DNA of 64,000 nt from Nocardia spumae (GTDB taxonomy: Bacteria > Actinomycetota > Actinomycetes > Mycobacteriales > Mycobacteriaceae). Where the stretch lies: contig NZ_JAJFZL010000001.1 in assembly GCF_020733635.1 (NCBI RefSeq), positions 62,001 to 126,000 on the forward strand, written 5' to 3'. A program made the position numbers and the translations under genes. This document shows positions 28,442 to 36,464 of the stretch, piece after piece. Position 1 is the stretch's first letter. Every line of letters begins with the position of its first letter. The notes beneath the pieces were generated by a model. That model was given only the letters and a program-made list of their open reading frames with translations, did not search any database and had not been told where the DNA came from.

Positions 28442-29094
28442 TTTCCGGTACGGGCCATCCCCTGGCCTATCCGGTGCTCACCACGATCGGCGCCCTGGTG
28501 ATCTGCATCGCCTGGGCGCCGTTCGCCGATGTGGAGCAGTCGGCCATGTTGGTGGCGGTGGGTCTGGTCGTGCTGATGTACACCGGATTCCGGTGCGCGG
28601 TGGCCTTCGGGGTGGTGCCGTGGCGGACCGCGCCGGCCGGGGAATTCCGGGTGAAGCGGGTACGCCAGCAGTACCGTTTGCTGAGCCGATCCTGGCTGGA
28701 GTTCACCATCGGCGGCCGAACCCGGTGGCTACCGGTGTATTTCGATCCCGCCCTCGTCACGATGGTCGATGCCGACGGATCCTTCGACGCCACCGTGCTG
28801 GTGGACGGCCGTCGCCTGTTCCCCTCGGGGCGGGTGCGTGACAGCGAGCCGCGGGGCCGGCTGATCGACAATCCCACCCGTCCCGATCCGGACGGTGCGG
28901 CCCATGCCGCCTCGGCCGGCCTGCTGGGCCGCCGGTTGCTGCTCGACGCGCAGTCCGCGGTGGCCGCCCCGTTCGCCGGCCTGTTCTGGATCTACATCGC
29001 CGGCGGCGGATTCCCGGCCTTCATCGGCGCCACGGTCGTCGCGGCGGCCGCGGCGACCTGGTTCTCCGCCGTCCGTGGCTCCGACCCCAGCTGA
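28438..29094 (+). CDS. Membrane protein of unknown function, coupled to the importer
   Basis: A 218-residue protein starting at GTG within the stop of the binding protein gene. Two membrane spans open it (LTTIGALVICIAWAPF and SAMLVAVGLVVLMYTGFRCAV). A cytoplasmic beta-like part follows (FRVKRVRQQYRLLSRSWLEF, RTRWLPVYFDPALV, FDATVLVDGRRLFPSGRV), reminiscent of bacterial PH-type domains. Two more spans close the chain. I do not recognise a family. Coupling suggests a job with the importer, but this is inference. Confidence 0.75.
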   Translation: MISGTGHPLAYPVLTTIGALVICIAWAPFADVEQSAMLVAVGLVVLMYTGFRCAVAFGVVPWRTAPAGEFRVKRVRQQYRLLSRSWLEFTIGGRTRWLPVYFDPALVTMVDADGSFDATVLVDGRRLFPSGRVRDSEPRGRLIDNPTRPDPDGAAHAASAGLLGRRLLLDAQSAVAAPFAGLFWIYIAGGGFPAFIGATVVAAAAATWFSAVRGSDPS

Positions 29095-29140
29095 GCGCTG
29101 TCGATTTTCCCGGTACCTCGACTTCTATCGGCGCTGCCGC

Positions 29141-29509
29141 TCAGGCGTGGGGCGGTTCGCCGGTGACGATGTGGTCGGCGAGGTTGAGCCCCTCGCGGAC
29201 CAGGCGGGCGAGGTGGCCGTCACGAATCCGGTAGATGACGTGGCGGCCGTCGCGGCGGGTCTCGACCATGCCGGTGAAGCGGAGTTTGGCCAGATGCTGG
29301 CTGACCGCGGTGCGGGAGGCGCCACAGGCCTCGATGAGCGCGGTGACATCGGCCTCACCCTCGGCCAGCAGTAGCAGGATATGCAGGCGGGTGGGGTCGG
29401 CGAGCATAGCGAAAGCCGAGGTAGCGGCCTCGAGATGGACACGGTCGATCACCACCGGATGTTCGAGACTCGCCCGGGGCACGGCTTCCGGGTCGTCCGC
29501 TGTGCTCAT
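29141..29509 (-). CDS. ArsR-family transcriptional regulator
   Basis: A 122-residue winged-helix repressor. It has the ArsR layout LADPTRLHILLLLAEGEADVTALIEA, the recognition region CGASRTAVSQHLAKLRFTGMVETRRDGRHVIYRI, and a C-terminal helix. The Cys in EACGASR is the only candidate metal ligand in the recognition region, so metal sensing is not certain. ATG 29509 is chosen for GGGGAG six bases upstream; an ATG at 29524 would overlap the MFS stop as ATGA but has no ribosome site. It lies immediately downstream of the MFS transporter and probably regulates it. Confidence 0.88.
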   Translation of the reverse strand: MSTADDPEAVPRASLEHPVVIDRVHLEAATSAFAMLADPTRLHILLLLAEGEADVTALIEACGASRTAVSQHLAKLRFTGMVETRRDGRHVIYRIRDGHLARLVREGLNLADHIVTGEPPHA

Positions 29510-29520
29510 CGGGCTCCCCG

Positions 29521-30759
29521 TCATCTCGTCGACACCGTTTCGACACCCGAGGCGGTGTCGATCGGCCACACCCGCGCGGCCGTCATCGTCGCCAGTGTAG
29601 CCAGCAGCGCCAGCGCCGCCGCCGCACCGAACTGCCCGATTCCCGCCCCCACCCAACCGGCGATCGGGTAGGTGATCAGGAAACAGGCGTGCGACAGGGA
29701 GAACTGAGCGGTGAATACGGCTGGACGGGTTTCGGAATCGGAGTGGTCGCGCAGCAGGCGCGCCGATGGTGTGTTGATCAATGAGGTACCCGCCCCGAGA
29801 CCGGCCCAGGTCACCACCAGCAGCGCCCATCGAAGCTCGGCGGTGAGCGGCATCGCGGCGAGGGCTGCCGCGGCCGCCAGTCCGATCGGGAGTACCGCGC
29901 AGCCGGTGAGCATCACCTGGCGGTCGGGCATCCGGCGGACCAGCCGCGGCACATTCAGCGCGACGAGCATGGAACCGGCACCGTAGACGGCGAGCGCGAG
30001 TCCGACCGCCGACGCCGGAGCATGCAGCAGATCCCGCACGTACACCACGGTGTTCACCACCACCAGGGCGGTCGCGGCGGCGACGGCGAGGTTCATCGCC
30101 AGCAGACCGCGCAGCACCGGATGCGCCAGCATGATCCGGGCGCCCCGAGTGATGCGCCGCACCAACGGAATAGAGCCGGTGGCGGGCGCCGGTCGCGGCA
30201 GCCGGGTGCCGACCACCATGAACGCCGACACCGCGAAACCCGCTGCGGTGCCGAGGAAGAGCCGGTGGTAACTCATCACTGTCAGGAGCCCGGCCGCCAG
30301 CACGGGACTGAGCAGCGCTTCCAGGTCGTAGGCCAGCCGGGACAGCGATAACGCGCGCGTGTAGTCCCGCTCGTCGGGCAGTATCGCGGGAATCACCGCT
30401 TGAAAGGCCGGGGTGAAGGTGGCCGAGGCCGATTGCAGGATGAAGATGAGGACGTAGATCTGCCAGATGTGATCGACGAACGGCAGCGTCAGCGCGATCA
30501 TCAACCGGATGGCATCCGCCGACACCAGCAGCATACGTCGCGGCACCCGCTCGGCGAGAGCCGAAACCACCGGCGCCACACCGACATACGCGACCATCTT
30601 GATCGCCAGTGCCGTGCCCAGCACCGCCCCGGCCGCACTACCCGCCAGGTCGTAGGCCTGCAGCCCGAGCGCCACCGTGAGCAGTCCGGTTCCCACCAAC
30701 GCGACCACCTGCGCGGTGAACAGCCGCCGGAACTGCGGGTGCCCCAATACCTCGATCAC
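29521..30759 (-). CDS. MFS transporter
   Basis: A 412-residue major facilitator with about twelve membrane spans. The start HPQFRRLFTAQVVALVGTGLL is typical, and the loop-2/3 motif appears as LAERVPRRMLLVSADAIRL. The true start is GTG at 30759, preceded by GGGAGG; the open frame extends to 31068 but that part is antisense to a small HTH gene. It is followed by an ArsR gene, an arrangement often seen for effluxers of metals or drugs. Substrate unknown. Confidence 0.88.
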   Translation of the reverse strand: MIEVLGHPQFRRLFTAQVVALVGTGLLTVALGLQAYDLAGSAAGAVLGTALAIKMVAYVGVAPVVSALAERVPRRMLLVSADAIRLMIALTLPFVDHIWQIYVLIFILQSASATFTPAFQAVIPAILPDERDYTRALSLSRLAYDLEALLSPVLAAGLLTVMSYHRLFLGTAAGFAVSAFMVVGTRLPRPAPATGSIPLVRRITRGARIMLAHPVLRGLLAMNLAVAAATALVVVNTVVYVRDLLHAPASAVGLALAVYGAGSMLVALNVPRLVRRMPDRQVMLTGCAVLPIGLAAAAALAAMPLTAELRWALLVVTWAGLGAGTSLINTPSARLLRDHSDSETRPAVFTAQFSLSHACFLITYPIAGWVGAGIGQFGAAAALALLATLATMTAARVWPIDTASGVETVSTR

Positions 30760-30797
30760 ATCGGCCTCCCGCTCGCCTACCTCCAGGATAGGCCAAC

Positions 30798-31085
30798 ATG
30801 TGCGCAAGCGCGAACGTAATGGCGGCCGAGTTCGGGCGGCGGCGAACGCACGCGGAGGCCATCGAGAACAAGCCGGCCGGACCGAAGCGCACCACACCGA
30901 TCTGGGAGGGGATCGATGACGAGGCATTGCCGGCGCATCTGCCGCGCATCGAAGCGATCCGCCACCTGGTCGACGATGACCCGCGCTCCTGGGTGGCCGA
31001 AGCGCGCCATCGCGGCATCTCCTGGGGCCGGATCGGCGACTCGCTGCGAATGCGCCGTCAATCGGCATGGGAACGGTTCGCCTGA
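30798..31085 (+). CDS. Small HTH-like DNA-binding protein
   Basis: A 95-residue protein divergent from the MFS gene with only 38 bases between starts. The C-terminal part WVAEARHRGISWGRIGDSLRMRRQSAWERF is a recognisable helix-turn-helix of a small actinobacterial family in which SW..IG..L...RQ.A..RF is conserved. The N-terminal half is basic (GRRRTHAEAI). It could be an autoregulator or control the divergent transporter. ATG at 30798 is used; ATG at 30819 is possible. Confidence 0.6.
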   Translation: MCASANVMAAEFGRRRTHAEAIENKPAGPKRTTPIWEGIDDEALPAHLPRIEAIRHLVDDDPRSWVAEARHRGISWGRIGDSLRMRRQSAWERFA

Positions 31086-31113
31086 CGCGTCCGGTTCGCC
31101 GCCGGACAGCGCC

Positions 31114-31599
31114 CTACTCCGTGACCTCGGCGAACATACCGGGCTCGTAGGAACCGCCCTGCTGCCGAACGATCACGCCGAGCCGATTCGCGGCATTGAT
31201 CTGGGCGACCAGCGCGACCAGGGCCGCGATCTGGTCATCGTCGTAATGCTTGCGCACGTCGGCCCAGGTCTCATCGGAGACACCGCGCCCCGCGTCGGCG
31301 AGGCGGGTGCCCTCCTCGGCCAGGGCGAGCGCGGCCCGCTCGGGCTCGGTGAAGACCGTCGATTCACGCCAGGCGGCAACCAGATTGATCCGCGTCGAGG
31401 ATTGCCCGGCATGGGCGAGATCCTTGCTGTGCACATCGGTGCACCAGCCGCAGCCGTTGATCTGGCTGACGCGCAGCATCATCAGATCCTGGGTCGTCTT
31501 CGGCAGTGTCGACTGAAGGACGACCATGCTGGCGTTGCCGAACCGCTTGGCGAACTTGCTGCCGAGGGCGTTGCCGGCGAGGTTGAAACGGGATTCCAT
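31114..31599 (-). CDS. Carboxymuconolactone decarboxylase/AhpD-like protein
   Basis: A 161-residue protein of the AhpD-like fold. The redox motif is intact: NGCGWCTDVHSKD, the CxxC...H pattern of alkylhydroperoxidase AhpD-type proteins, followed by AHAGQSSTRI. These act as thiol-dependent peroxidase partners, and some members are decarboxylases without the Cys pair; the Cys pair here favours the redox role. ATG at 31599 has AAGGAAGAGAATC upstream. A 10-bp inverted repeat 72 bases upstream may be its operator. Confidence 0.88.
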   Translation of the reverse strand: MESRFNLAGNALGSKFAKRFGNASMVVLQSTLPKTTQDLMMLRVSQINGCGWCTDVHSKDLAHAGQSSTRINLVAAWRESTVFTEPERAALALAEEGTRLADAGRGVSDETWADVRKHYDDDQIAALVALVAQINAANRLGVIVRQQGGSYEPGMFAEVTE

Positions 31600-31670
31600 G
31601 ATTCTCTTCCTTGCTGTCGCTACGCACATCGCTGTGATGAACGAACACAAGACGCGCACGACCCGCCTTG

Positions 31671-31718
31671 CGTAACACCGCGAAAAGGTGATGAGAAGCA
31701 CCGTGATCCGGTGTTACG
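31671..31718. promoter_or_regulatory. Two-arm inverted repeat upstream of the AhpD-like gene
   Basis: CGTAACACCG at 31671-31680 and its exact complement CGGTGTTACG at 31709-31718 are separated by 28 bases. A third, shorter half-site CACCG lies between them near 31699. The element is upstream of the minus-strand gene at 31599. The spacing would suit two repressor dimers or a looped operator, or a transcribed hairpin. Confidence 0.45.
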
Positions 31719-31985
31719 AACGGACGGCGCGCGGCGTCGCGGCGGCGGCCTCCCACGGCCACCCGACGGTCGCCTGTGATCCCCGTGGGCGAGTTGGAGC
31801 ACGAGCCTCCTGGGCTCGGCACTAGCATCGCACCATGAGTGACGCGGCGGGGACCACTTCTTCTCCGGACCCGGGCCGCTCGATACCGAATCGGGTTGAT
31901 CCGGATATCTCGACAGCGGCCGGAGAGGCTGTTCTTCGTATGGCCTCACATGATTCGGAACGAAGCGGAAGCCGGAGCTGAGCGC
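31719..31985. other. Intergenic region with no gene seen
   Basis: About 270 bases between the AhpD-like operator region and the next plus-strand gene. It contains no frame with a ribosome site that I trust. It presumably carries the promoter of the gene at 31986. The longer frames that cross it in both directions lack a ribosome site. Confidence 0.4.
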
Positions 31986-32489
31986 ATGGATTCCGTGGTG
32001 TCCTATCAGGGTTCGAGATTCATCAACTTTCGATCCTATGATTTCTCGTCCGCGGGCCATCACCGATATCGGTCGATTTCCATCGAGGCCTACGACGTGG
32101 ACGACACAGAGTGCCACGACCTCGGCATCATCGCGGGCGTCATCCGCTCCGCCGAATACCGTGACGACCGTGTCGGCGGTCAGGTGCACGGGCCGTACCG
32201 AATCGGTACGATCTCCCCCGACGCCTTTGTCGCGCACGATATTCCGACTGCGCGCTGGATACTGGACCGGTGGGTCACGGCGAGTGGGCCCCTTCCGGCC
32301 GGACTTCGATCCGATCTGGAAAACGAAATACATCCACTGTTCGGACCCGCCGCCGTGTGCTACGCGCTGCCGAGGCCGGGCACATCGGCTGTGAACGATC
32401 GGGGCGATCGACACAACGGGTATTTCGAGTTCGTCATCATCGACAGGGTCGAGCGCACGGCTCACCGATTGGTCGCTTCCGACGACTGA
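31986..32489 (+). CDS. Hypothetical protein, 167 aa
   Basis: A 167-residue soluble protein of unknown family starting at ATG 31986 (MDSVVSYQG), with GGAG nine bases upstream; the frame is open back to 31839. It is rich in Arg, Asp and Tyr with segments such as FRSYDFSSAGHHRYRSI and NGYFEFVIIDRVERTAHR. No signal peptide or membrane span. Base composition is less GC-rich than its neighbours, so it may be acquired. A long minus-strand ORF overlaps it and is judged spurious, but the coding strand is not certain. Confidence 0.5.
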   Translation: MDSVVSYQGSRFINFRSYDFSSAGHHRYRSISIEAYDVDDTECHDLGIIAGVIRSAEYRDDRVGGQVHGPYRIGTISPDAFVAHDIPTARWILDRWVTASGPLPAGLRSDLENEIHPLFGPAAVCYALPRPGTSAVNDRGDRHNGYFEFVIIDRVERTAHRLVASDD

Positions 32490-32622
32490 TCGACCGCGGC
32501 ACCCCGTCACACAGCGTGATCCGCGGATCTCGCAGCGAGAAGAATCCGGCTCCTGCGGTCTCTCCCCTATTGTGCAAAAAACTATTTCGTGGCCTCTCCG
32601 AACCGCCCCTAGTCTCGAATTC

Positions 32623-34074
32623 ATGGAGTGGAGTTATCAGTCGGCCGAAGCACTCGCGGCGGCGCTGCGGGCCGGTGAGGTGACGTCGGTGGAACTGACC
32701 GACGAGGCGATCGCCCGAATCGAGCGGGACGACAGGGAAATCAACGCGATCTGCGTACCGGACTTCGACCGCGCGCGGGCCGCCGCGCTACGCGCCGATC
32801 AGGCACGGGCCCGCGGCGAGGACGGGCCACTGCTCGGAATTCCGGTGACGGTCAAGGAGTCCTACAACATGGCCGGGCTGCCGACGACCTGGGGCATGCC
32901 CGCGTACCGGGATTACGTGCCGGCGGAGGACGCGGTGCAGGTGTCGCGGCTGAAGGCGAACGGCGCGGTGATTCTCGGCAAGACCAACGTCCCGCTGATG
33001 CTGCGAGATCTGCAGAGTTTCAACGAGATCTACGGCACCACCAACAATCCGTGGGATCACACGCGCACCTCGGGCGGATCCTCCGGCGGATCCGCGGCGG
33101 CCCTGGCCGCCGGATTCGGTCCGCTGTCGATCGGTTCGGATATCGGCGGTTCGCTCCGCACGCCCGCGCATTTCTGCGGTATCTACTCGCACAAGCCGAC
33201 GCTGGGGCTGGCCGCGACTCGCGGTATGGTTCCGCCTCCCACGCCGGCGCTGCCGACCGAGCACGATCTCGCGGTCGTCGGCCCGATGGCGCGCACGGCA
33301 CGCGATCTCACCCTGCTGCTGGATGTCATGGCCGGCCCGGACCCGCTCACGTTCGGCATCGCCTACGACGTGGCCTTGCCGCCCGCCCGGCACGAGCGGC
33401 CGGCCGACTTCCGGGTCCTGGTGCTCGACGAGCATCCGATGATCGCGACCGGATCGGCCGTGCGCGCCGCGCTCGACCGGGTGACCGATGCCCTGATCGC
33501 CGCCGGTGCCCGCGTCGAACGCCACAGTCCGTTGCTACCCGATCTCACCGAGGCGGCGACGCTCTACACCCAGCTCCTGGTGTCGAATGTCTCCGCGAGT
33601 ATTCCCGAGGACGACTACGAGAAGATGCGTGCGGCCGCCGCCGAATTGCCGAAGGACGACCGGGCTTCCGGCGCGGCATGGTTGCGGGGTGCGGCGTTCA
33701 GCCACGCCGACTGGCTCCGCGCGAACAACCGTCGCGAACTCCATCGGCAGGGCTGGCGGCAACTGTTCTCCGAGTTCGATGTCGTGATCTGCCCGATCAC
33801 GCCGACTCCCGCGTTCCCCCACGACACCACAGTCGATCTGCGGGAACGGTCCATCGACATCGACGGCATCGAGTACCCGTTCGGCGACCAGCTCGCCTGG
33901 GCCGGTCTGGCCACCATGCCCGGACTTCCGTCCACCGCGATACCGGCGGGCCGCTCCCCCGAGGGCCTGCCGGTAGGAGTTCAGCTCATCGGTCCGATGT
34001 TCGAGGACCGGACGCCACTGCGACTGGCCGAGTTGCTCGAGCAGCGGATCGGCGGATTCGAGGTACCGAAATAG
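32623..34074 (+). CDS. Amidase-signature family hydrolase
   Basis: A 483-residue amidase. The Ser-cisSer-Lys triad is visible: Lys in GIPVTVKES, the Gly/Ser-rich signature TSGGSSGGSAAALAAG, and SDIGGSLRTPAHFCG with the two serines. Length fits the family (indole-acetamide, aryl-acylamide and similar amidases). ATG 32623 (MEWSYQ) is taken; upstream in-frame starts to 32572 have no ribosome site. The substrate cannot be read from the sequence. A neighbouring pathway is not obvious. Confidence 0.92.
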   Translation: MEWSYQSAEALAAALRAGEVTSVELTDEAIARIERDDREINAICVPDFDRARAAALRADQARARGEDGPLLGIPVTVKESYNMAGLPTTWGMPAYRDYVPAEDAVQVSRLKANGAVILGKTNVPLMLRDLQSFNEIYGTTNNPWDHTRTSGGSSGGSAAALAAGFGPLSIGSDIGGSLRTPAHFCGIYSHKPTLGLAATRGMVPPPTPALPTEHDLAVVGPMARTARDLTLLLDVMAGPDPLTFGIAYDVALPPARHERPADFRVLVLDEHPMIATGSAVRAALDRVTDALIAAGARVERHSPLLPDLTEAATLYTQLLVSNVSASIPEDDYEKMRAAAAELPKDDRASGAAWLRGAAFSHADWLRANNRRELHRQGWRQLFSEFDVVICPITPTPAFPHDTTVDLRERSIDIDGIEYPFGDQLAWAGLATMPGLPSTAIPAGRSPEGLPVGVQLIGPMFEDRTPLRLAELLEQRIGGFEVPK

Positions 34075-34146
34075 GGCGGGCGACCGGACCGACGACCTCT
34101 CGTCACCGAGAACAGAGCGTTTCAGCGGCTCTTGTAGCCTCGGGCG

Positions 34147-34470
34147 GTGAAACCTGGAATCCTCTCGTGCATTGGAGCTTTGACACTTGCGACGGTGGCG
34201 GTAGCCGCTCCGGCCGTCGCCGCGTTCCCCACCGGATCCGCCGGCGGAGGTGATGGCCGACAGGTGGTGATCGTCGACAACACGCTGGAACTGAGCGATC
34301 TGGACTCGTGCTGGGCCAGCGGCTTCCCCCGAGACATCCACTTCGAGAACCGCAGCACCCGTAACTTCCTGGTCTACGCGTCCAAGGACTGCACGGGCGA
34401 ACCCGCTGCGACAGTGGCCCCGGGTACCTCCGCGACGTTCAACGGCTGGTCCGCCAGGGCGGCCGGATAA
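34147..34470 (+). CDS. Small secreted protein with two cysteines
   Basis: A 107-residue exported protein: GTG start, signal peptide MKPGILSCIGALTLATVAVAAPAVAA. The mature part of about 80 residues has two cysteines (DSCWASG and SKDCTGEP) that could form a disulphide. It resembles small beta-type secreted proteins of actinomycetes in size, but I do not recognise a family. It is followed by a hairpin terminator. Confidence 0.68.
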   Translation: MKPGILSCIGALTLATVAVAAPAVAAFPTGSAGGGDGRQVVIVDNTLELSDLDSCWASGFPRDIHFENRSTRNFLVYASKDCTGEPAATVAPGTSATFNGWSARAAG

Positions 34471-34496
34471 CGCACCCGGACACCGGGATTCGCCGG

Positions 34497-34521
34497 TCCC
34501 GACGCACATGTCGCGTCGGGA
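34497..34521 (+). terminator. Hairpin after the small secreted protein
   Basis: TCCCGACGC and GCGTCGGGA are exact complements around a 7-nt loop, 27 bases after the stop at 34470. Stem of nine pairs, no T-run. Confidence 0.65.
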
Positions 34522-34592
34522 TCGGCCTACGGCGGCCACAGGTTCTTTTCGGTAACGTTGTGATCGCGAACGACGATGTACCTCATGCCATT

Positions 34593-34608
34593 TCGGCAAA
34601 ACTGCCGA
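34593..34608. repeat. 6-bp dyad upstream of micro-ORF
   Basis: TCGGCA AAAC TGCCGA, a perfect small dyad 28 bases before the 34637 start. It is in the leader of the micro-ORF and could be an operator or a leader hairpin; function unknown. Confidence 0.35.
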
Positions 34609-34636
34609 TAACGCATCCGACTACAGAGGAGTTCTC

Positions 34637-34732
34637 TTGCCACCACTCGACGGTATGAGCCCACTCGAGCTGCTCAGCTCGATCGTCACGTACCTGATCA
34701 CCGGTAGCGCCTCCGGTAGCCTCGGCGGATAG
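34637..34732 (+). CDS. Micro-ORF, 31 aa, single short hydrophobic segment
   Basis: A TTG start at 34637 with AGAGGAG five to six bases upstream opens a frame of 31 codons ending in TAG at 34732. The peptide begins PPLDGMSPLELLSS, continues with the short hydrophobic stretch IVTYLITG and ends in SASGSLGG. The excellent ribosome site, the 160-base dedicated leader and a strong hairpin straight after the stop argue that it is translated. I know no family. It may be a small membrane peptide or a leader peptide. Not supported by homology here. Confidence 0.5.
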   Translation: MPPLDGMSPLELLSSIVTYLITGSASGSLGG

Positions 34733-34740
34733 TCGTCGCC

Positions 34741-34778
34741 GCGCGGGCGGCCGATTCAGTGTCGTCGGCCGTCCGCGC
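34741..34778. terminator. Bidirectional terminator hairpin between micro-ORF and acyltransferase
   Basis: GCGCGGGCGGCCGA pairs with TCGGCCGTCCGCGC in 13 of 14 positions around a 10-nt loop. It begins nine bases after the micro-ORF stop and overlaps the last codons of the convergent acyltransferase at 34756, so one hairpin may serve both strands. Confidence 0.65.
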
Positions 34779-35520
34779 GATTCGCTTTCGCCGCCCGCCG
34801 CCGCGCCAGCTCCTCCTGCTCCAGCACCGCCGCCTGCTCCAGTGTCGGCGCCGACCCGCCGAGCCGCGCCGGGACCCACCGAGCACCCGGTGGCATCTCG
34901 TAGTCCCGCTGCGCCAGCTCGAGTAGTTTCTCCATGCCGGCACGCAATTCGGCGGTCAGGTCGTCGACCCGTTCGTGCGGCCGGATCGGTTCACCCACCC
35001 GGATGTTGATCGGGAAGTGGTGGCGGCCCAGTTGTTTCGGAATGTCCTTGGTCCAGACGCGCTGCGCACCCCAGATGGTCATGGGGACGATGGGGACGTC
35101 GGCTTCGATGGCCATTCGCGCCGCGCCGGACTTGAATTCCTTCAATTCGAAACTGCGGCTGATAGTGGCCTCGGGGTAGACGACCACGATTTCACCGTCG
35201 CGCAGTGCGGTCACCGCCCGGCCGTAGGATTCCGCGCCGGCGGTGCGGTCGACGCCGATCGCCTTGCAGTGCTTCATCAACCAGCCGACGATGCCGTGTT
35301 CGAGTTCGGCCTTCATCATGTAGCGGACATTGCGGCCGGATTCGCGGCCGACCAGGCCGACCTCCATGAAATCCAGATAGGCGGTGTGATTCACGGCCAG
35401 GACCGCGCCACCGGTACGTGGAATATGTTCGCCACCGGCGATATCGATCTTCAGGCCCTGCGCCCGGAAGATTGCCCGGACCAACCCGGTGAGGACGTCG
35501 AAAACCGGCTCTCGCGTCAT
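34756..35520 (-). CDS. 1-acyl-sn-glycerol-3-phosphate acyltransferase-like
   Basis: A 254-residue PlsC-family acyltransferase acting at the membrane on lysophosphatidate or a related acceptor. The catalytic NHxxxxD is seen as AVNHTAYLDF near residue 44, and the acceptor-binding motif as VYPEATISRSFE with FKSGAARMA following. It is the close paralogue of the next gene (35553-36341), with the SRSFE(L/I)KEFKSGAARMA and MTIWGAQRVWTK blocks nearly identical. In M. tuberculosis, two or three acyltransferases occur at this position (Rv3814c-Rv3816c, from memory). It starts 32 bases after the stop of its paralogue. Confidence 0.9.
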   Translation of the reverse strand: MTREPVFDVLTGLVRAIFRAQGLKIDIAGGEHIPRTGGAVLAVNHTAYLDFMEVGLVGRESGRNVRYMMKAELEHGIVGWLMKHCKAIGVDRTAGAESYGRAVTALRDGEIVVVYPEATISRSFELKEFKSGAARMAIEADVPIVPMTIWGAQRVWTKDIPKQLGRHHFPINIRVGEPIRPHERVDDLTAELRAGMEKLLELAQRDYEMPPGARWVPARLGGSAPTLEQAAVLEQEELARRRAAKANRADGRRH

Positions 35521-35552
35521 CTGGTCCCACTCCTGCTGTGTCCCCGCACCCG

Positions 35553-36341
35553 TCAGGTGTCGGAGTTTCCCGCTTCCGCCGCTCGACGCGCGACCCGCGC
35601 CTCCGCTTTGGCCTTCGCCTCGGCCGCGTCCATGGCATCGGCTTCCTCGAGCGTCGGCGCCCCACCGCCCAATCGGGCCGGAACCCAGTATGCGCCCGCT
35701 TCGTGCGAATAACCCTCCTGCAGACCGCGCAGCATGTCCTGCATCGTGGTGCGCAGCGTCGCGGTGAGCTCGGCGACGGCCTTGTCGTCGGCATCGACTG
35801 GCGGCACGATCGGTGCGCCGACCGCGATCGAGATCGGAGTGTTGGTGCGGCCCAGGCGCTTCGGATGCCCCTTGGTCCAGACCCGCTGGGCGCCCCAGAT
35901 CGTCATCGGGATGATCGGCACCCCGGCCTCGACGGCCATCCGCGCCGCGCCCGATTTGAATTCCTTGATCTCGAAACTGCGGCTGATGGTCGCCTCGGGA
36001 TAGACCCCGACGAGCTCACCCCGGCGCAGATAGTCGACGGCCGCCTTGTAGGAGTCCGCACCCGCACCGCGATCGACCGGGATATGGCGCAGTGCGCGCA
36101 TGATCGGACCGGAGACGGAGTTGTCGAAAACCTCCTTCTTCGCCATGAACCGGATGTAGCGCTTCGGCGTGCGAGCGGGCAGACCGGCATAGGTGAAGTC
36201 CATGTAGCCGGTGTGGTTGATGGCGATGACCGCGCCACCCTCCGCGGGGATGTTCTCAGCCCCCGTGACGTCGAATTTCAGTCCCTGTACGAAGAAGACG
36301 GTCCGGGCCAGGCCGATGATCGTCCGGTATACGGGTTCCAC
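35553..36341 (-). CDS. 1-acyl-sn-glycerol-3-phosphate acyltransferase-like
   Basis: A 262-residue PlsC-family acyltransferase. Motif I is AINHTGYMDF, motif III is VYPEATISRSFE, then FKSGAARMAVEAGVPI. Start is uncertain: GTG at 36341 (VEPVYRT) begins at the same place as the paralogue's MTREPVFD, while the frame extends to 36563 across the divergent lipoprotein gene. A C-terminal tail rich in Ala/Glu/Arg (DAAEAKAKAEARVARR) looks like a helix. It forms a two-gene operon with the downstream paralogue. Divergent from the lipoprotein at 36465. Confidence 0.88.
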   Translation of the reverse strand: MEPVYRTIIGLARTVFFVQGLKFDVTGAENIPAEGGAVIAINHTGYMDFTYAGLPARTPKRYIRFMAKKEVFDNSVSGPIMRALRHIPVDRGAGADSYKAAVDYLRRGELVGVYPEATISRSFEIKEFKSGAARMAVEAGVPIIPMTIWGAQRVWTKGHPKRLGRTNTPISIAVGAPIVPPVDADDKAVAELTATLRTTMQDMLRGLQEGYSHEAGAYWVPARLGGGAPTLEEADAMDAAEAKAKAEARVARRAAEAGNSDT

Positions 36342-36464
36342 AATTCCGCTAGCGTAGTCGCTGTCACATTTTCGGCACCGACCGCGGCACAGGAAACGAG
36401 GTTCACCGCAGTGGAAATCCCCAGCCCAGCATCGCGCGCAGGCGGCCGGAAACCACGAGGGGGT

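Noticed and set aside
35538..36464. N-terminal 300-codon extension of the lipoprotein frame
   Set aside because: Runs antisense through an acyltransferase; the lipobox signal peptide and ribosome site fix the start near 36465.
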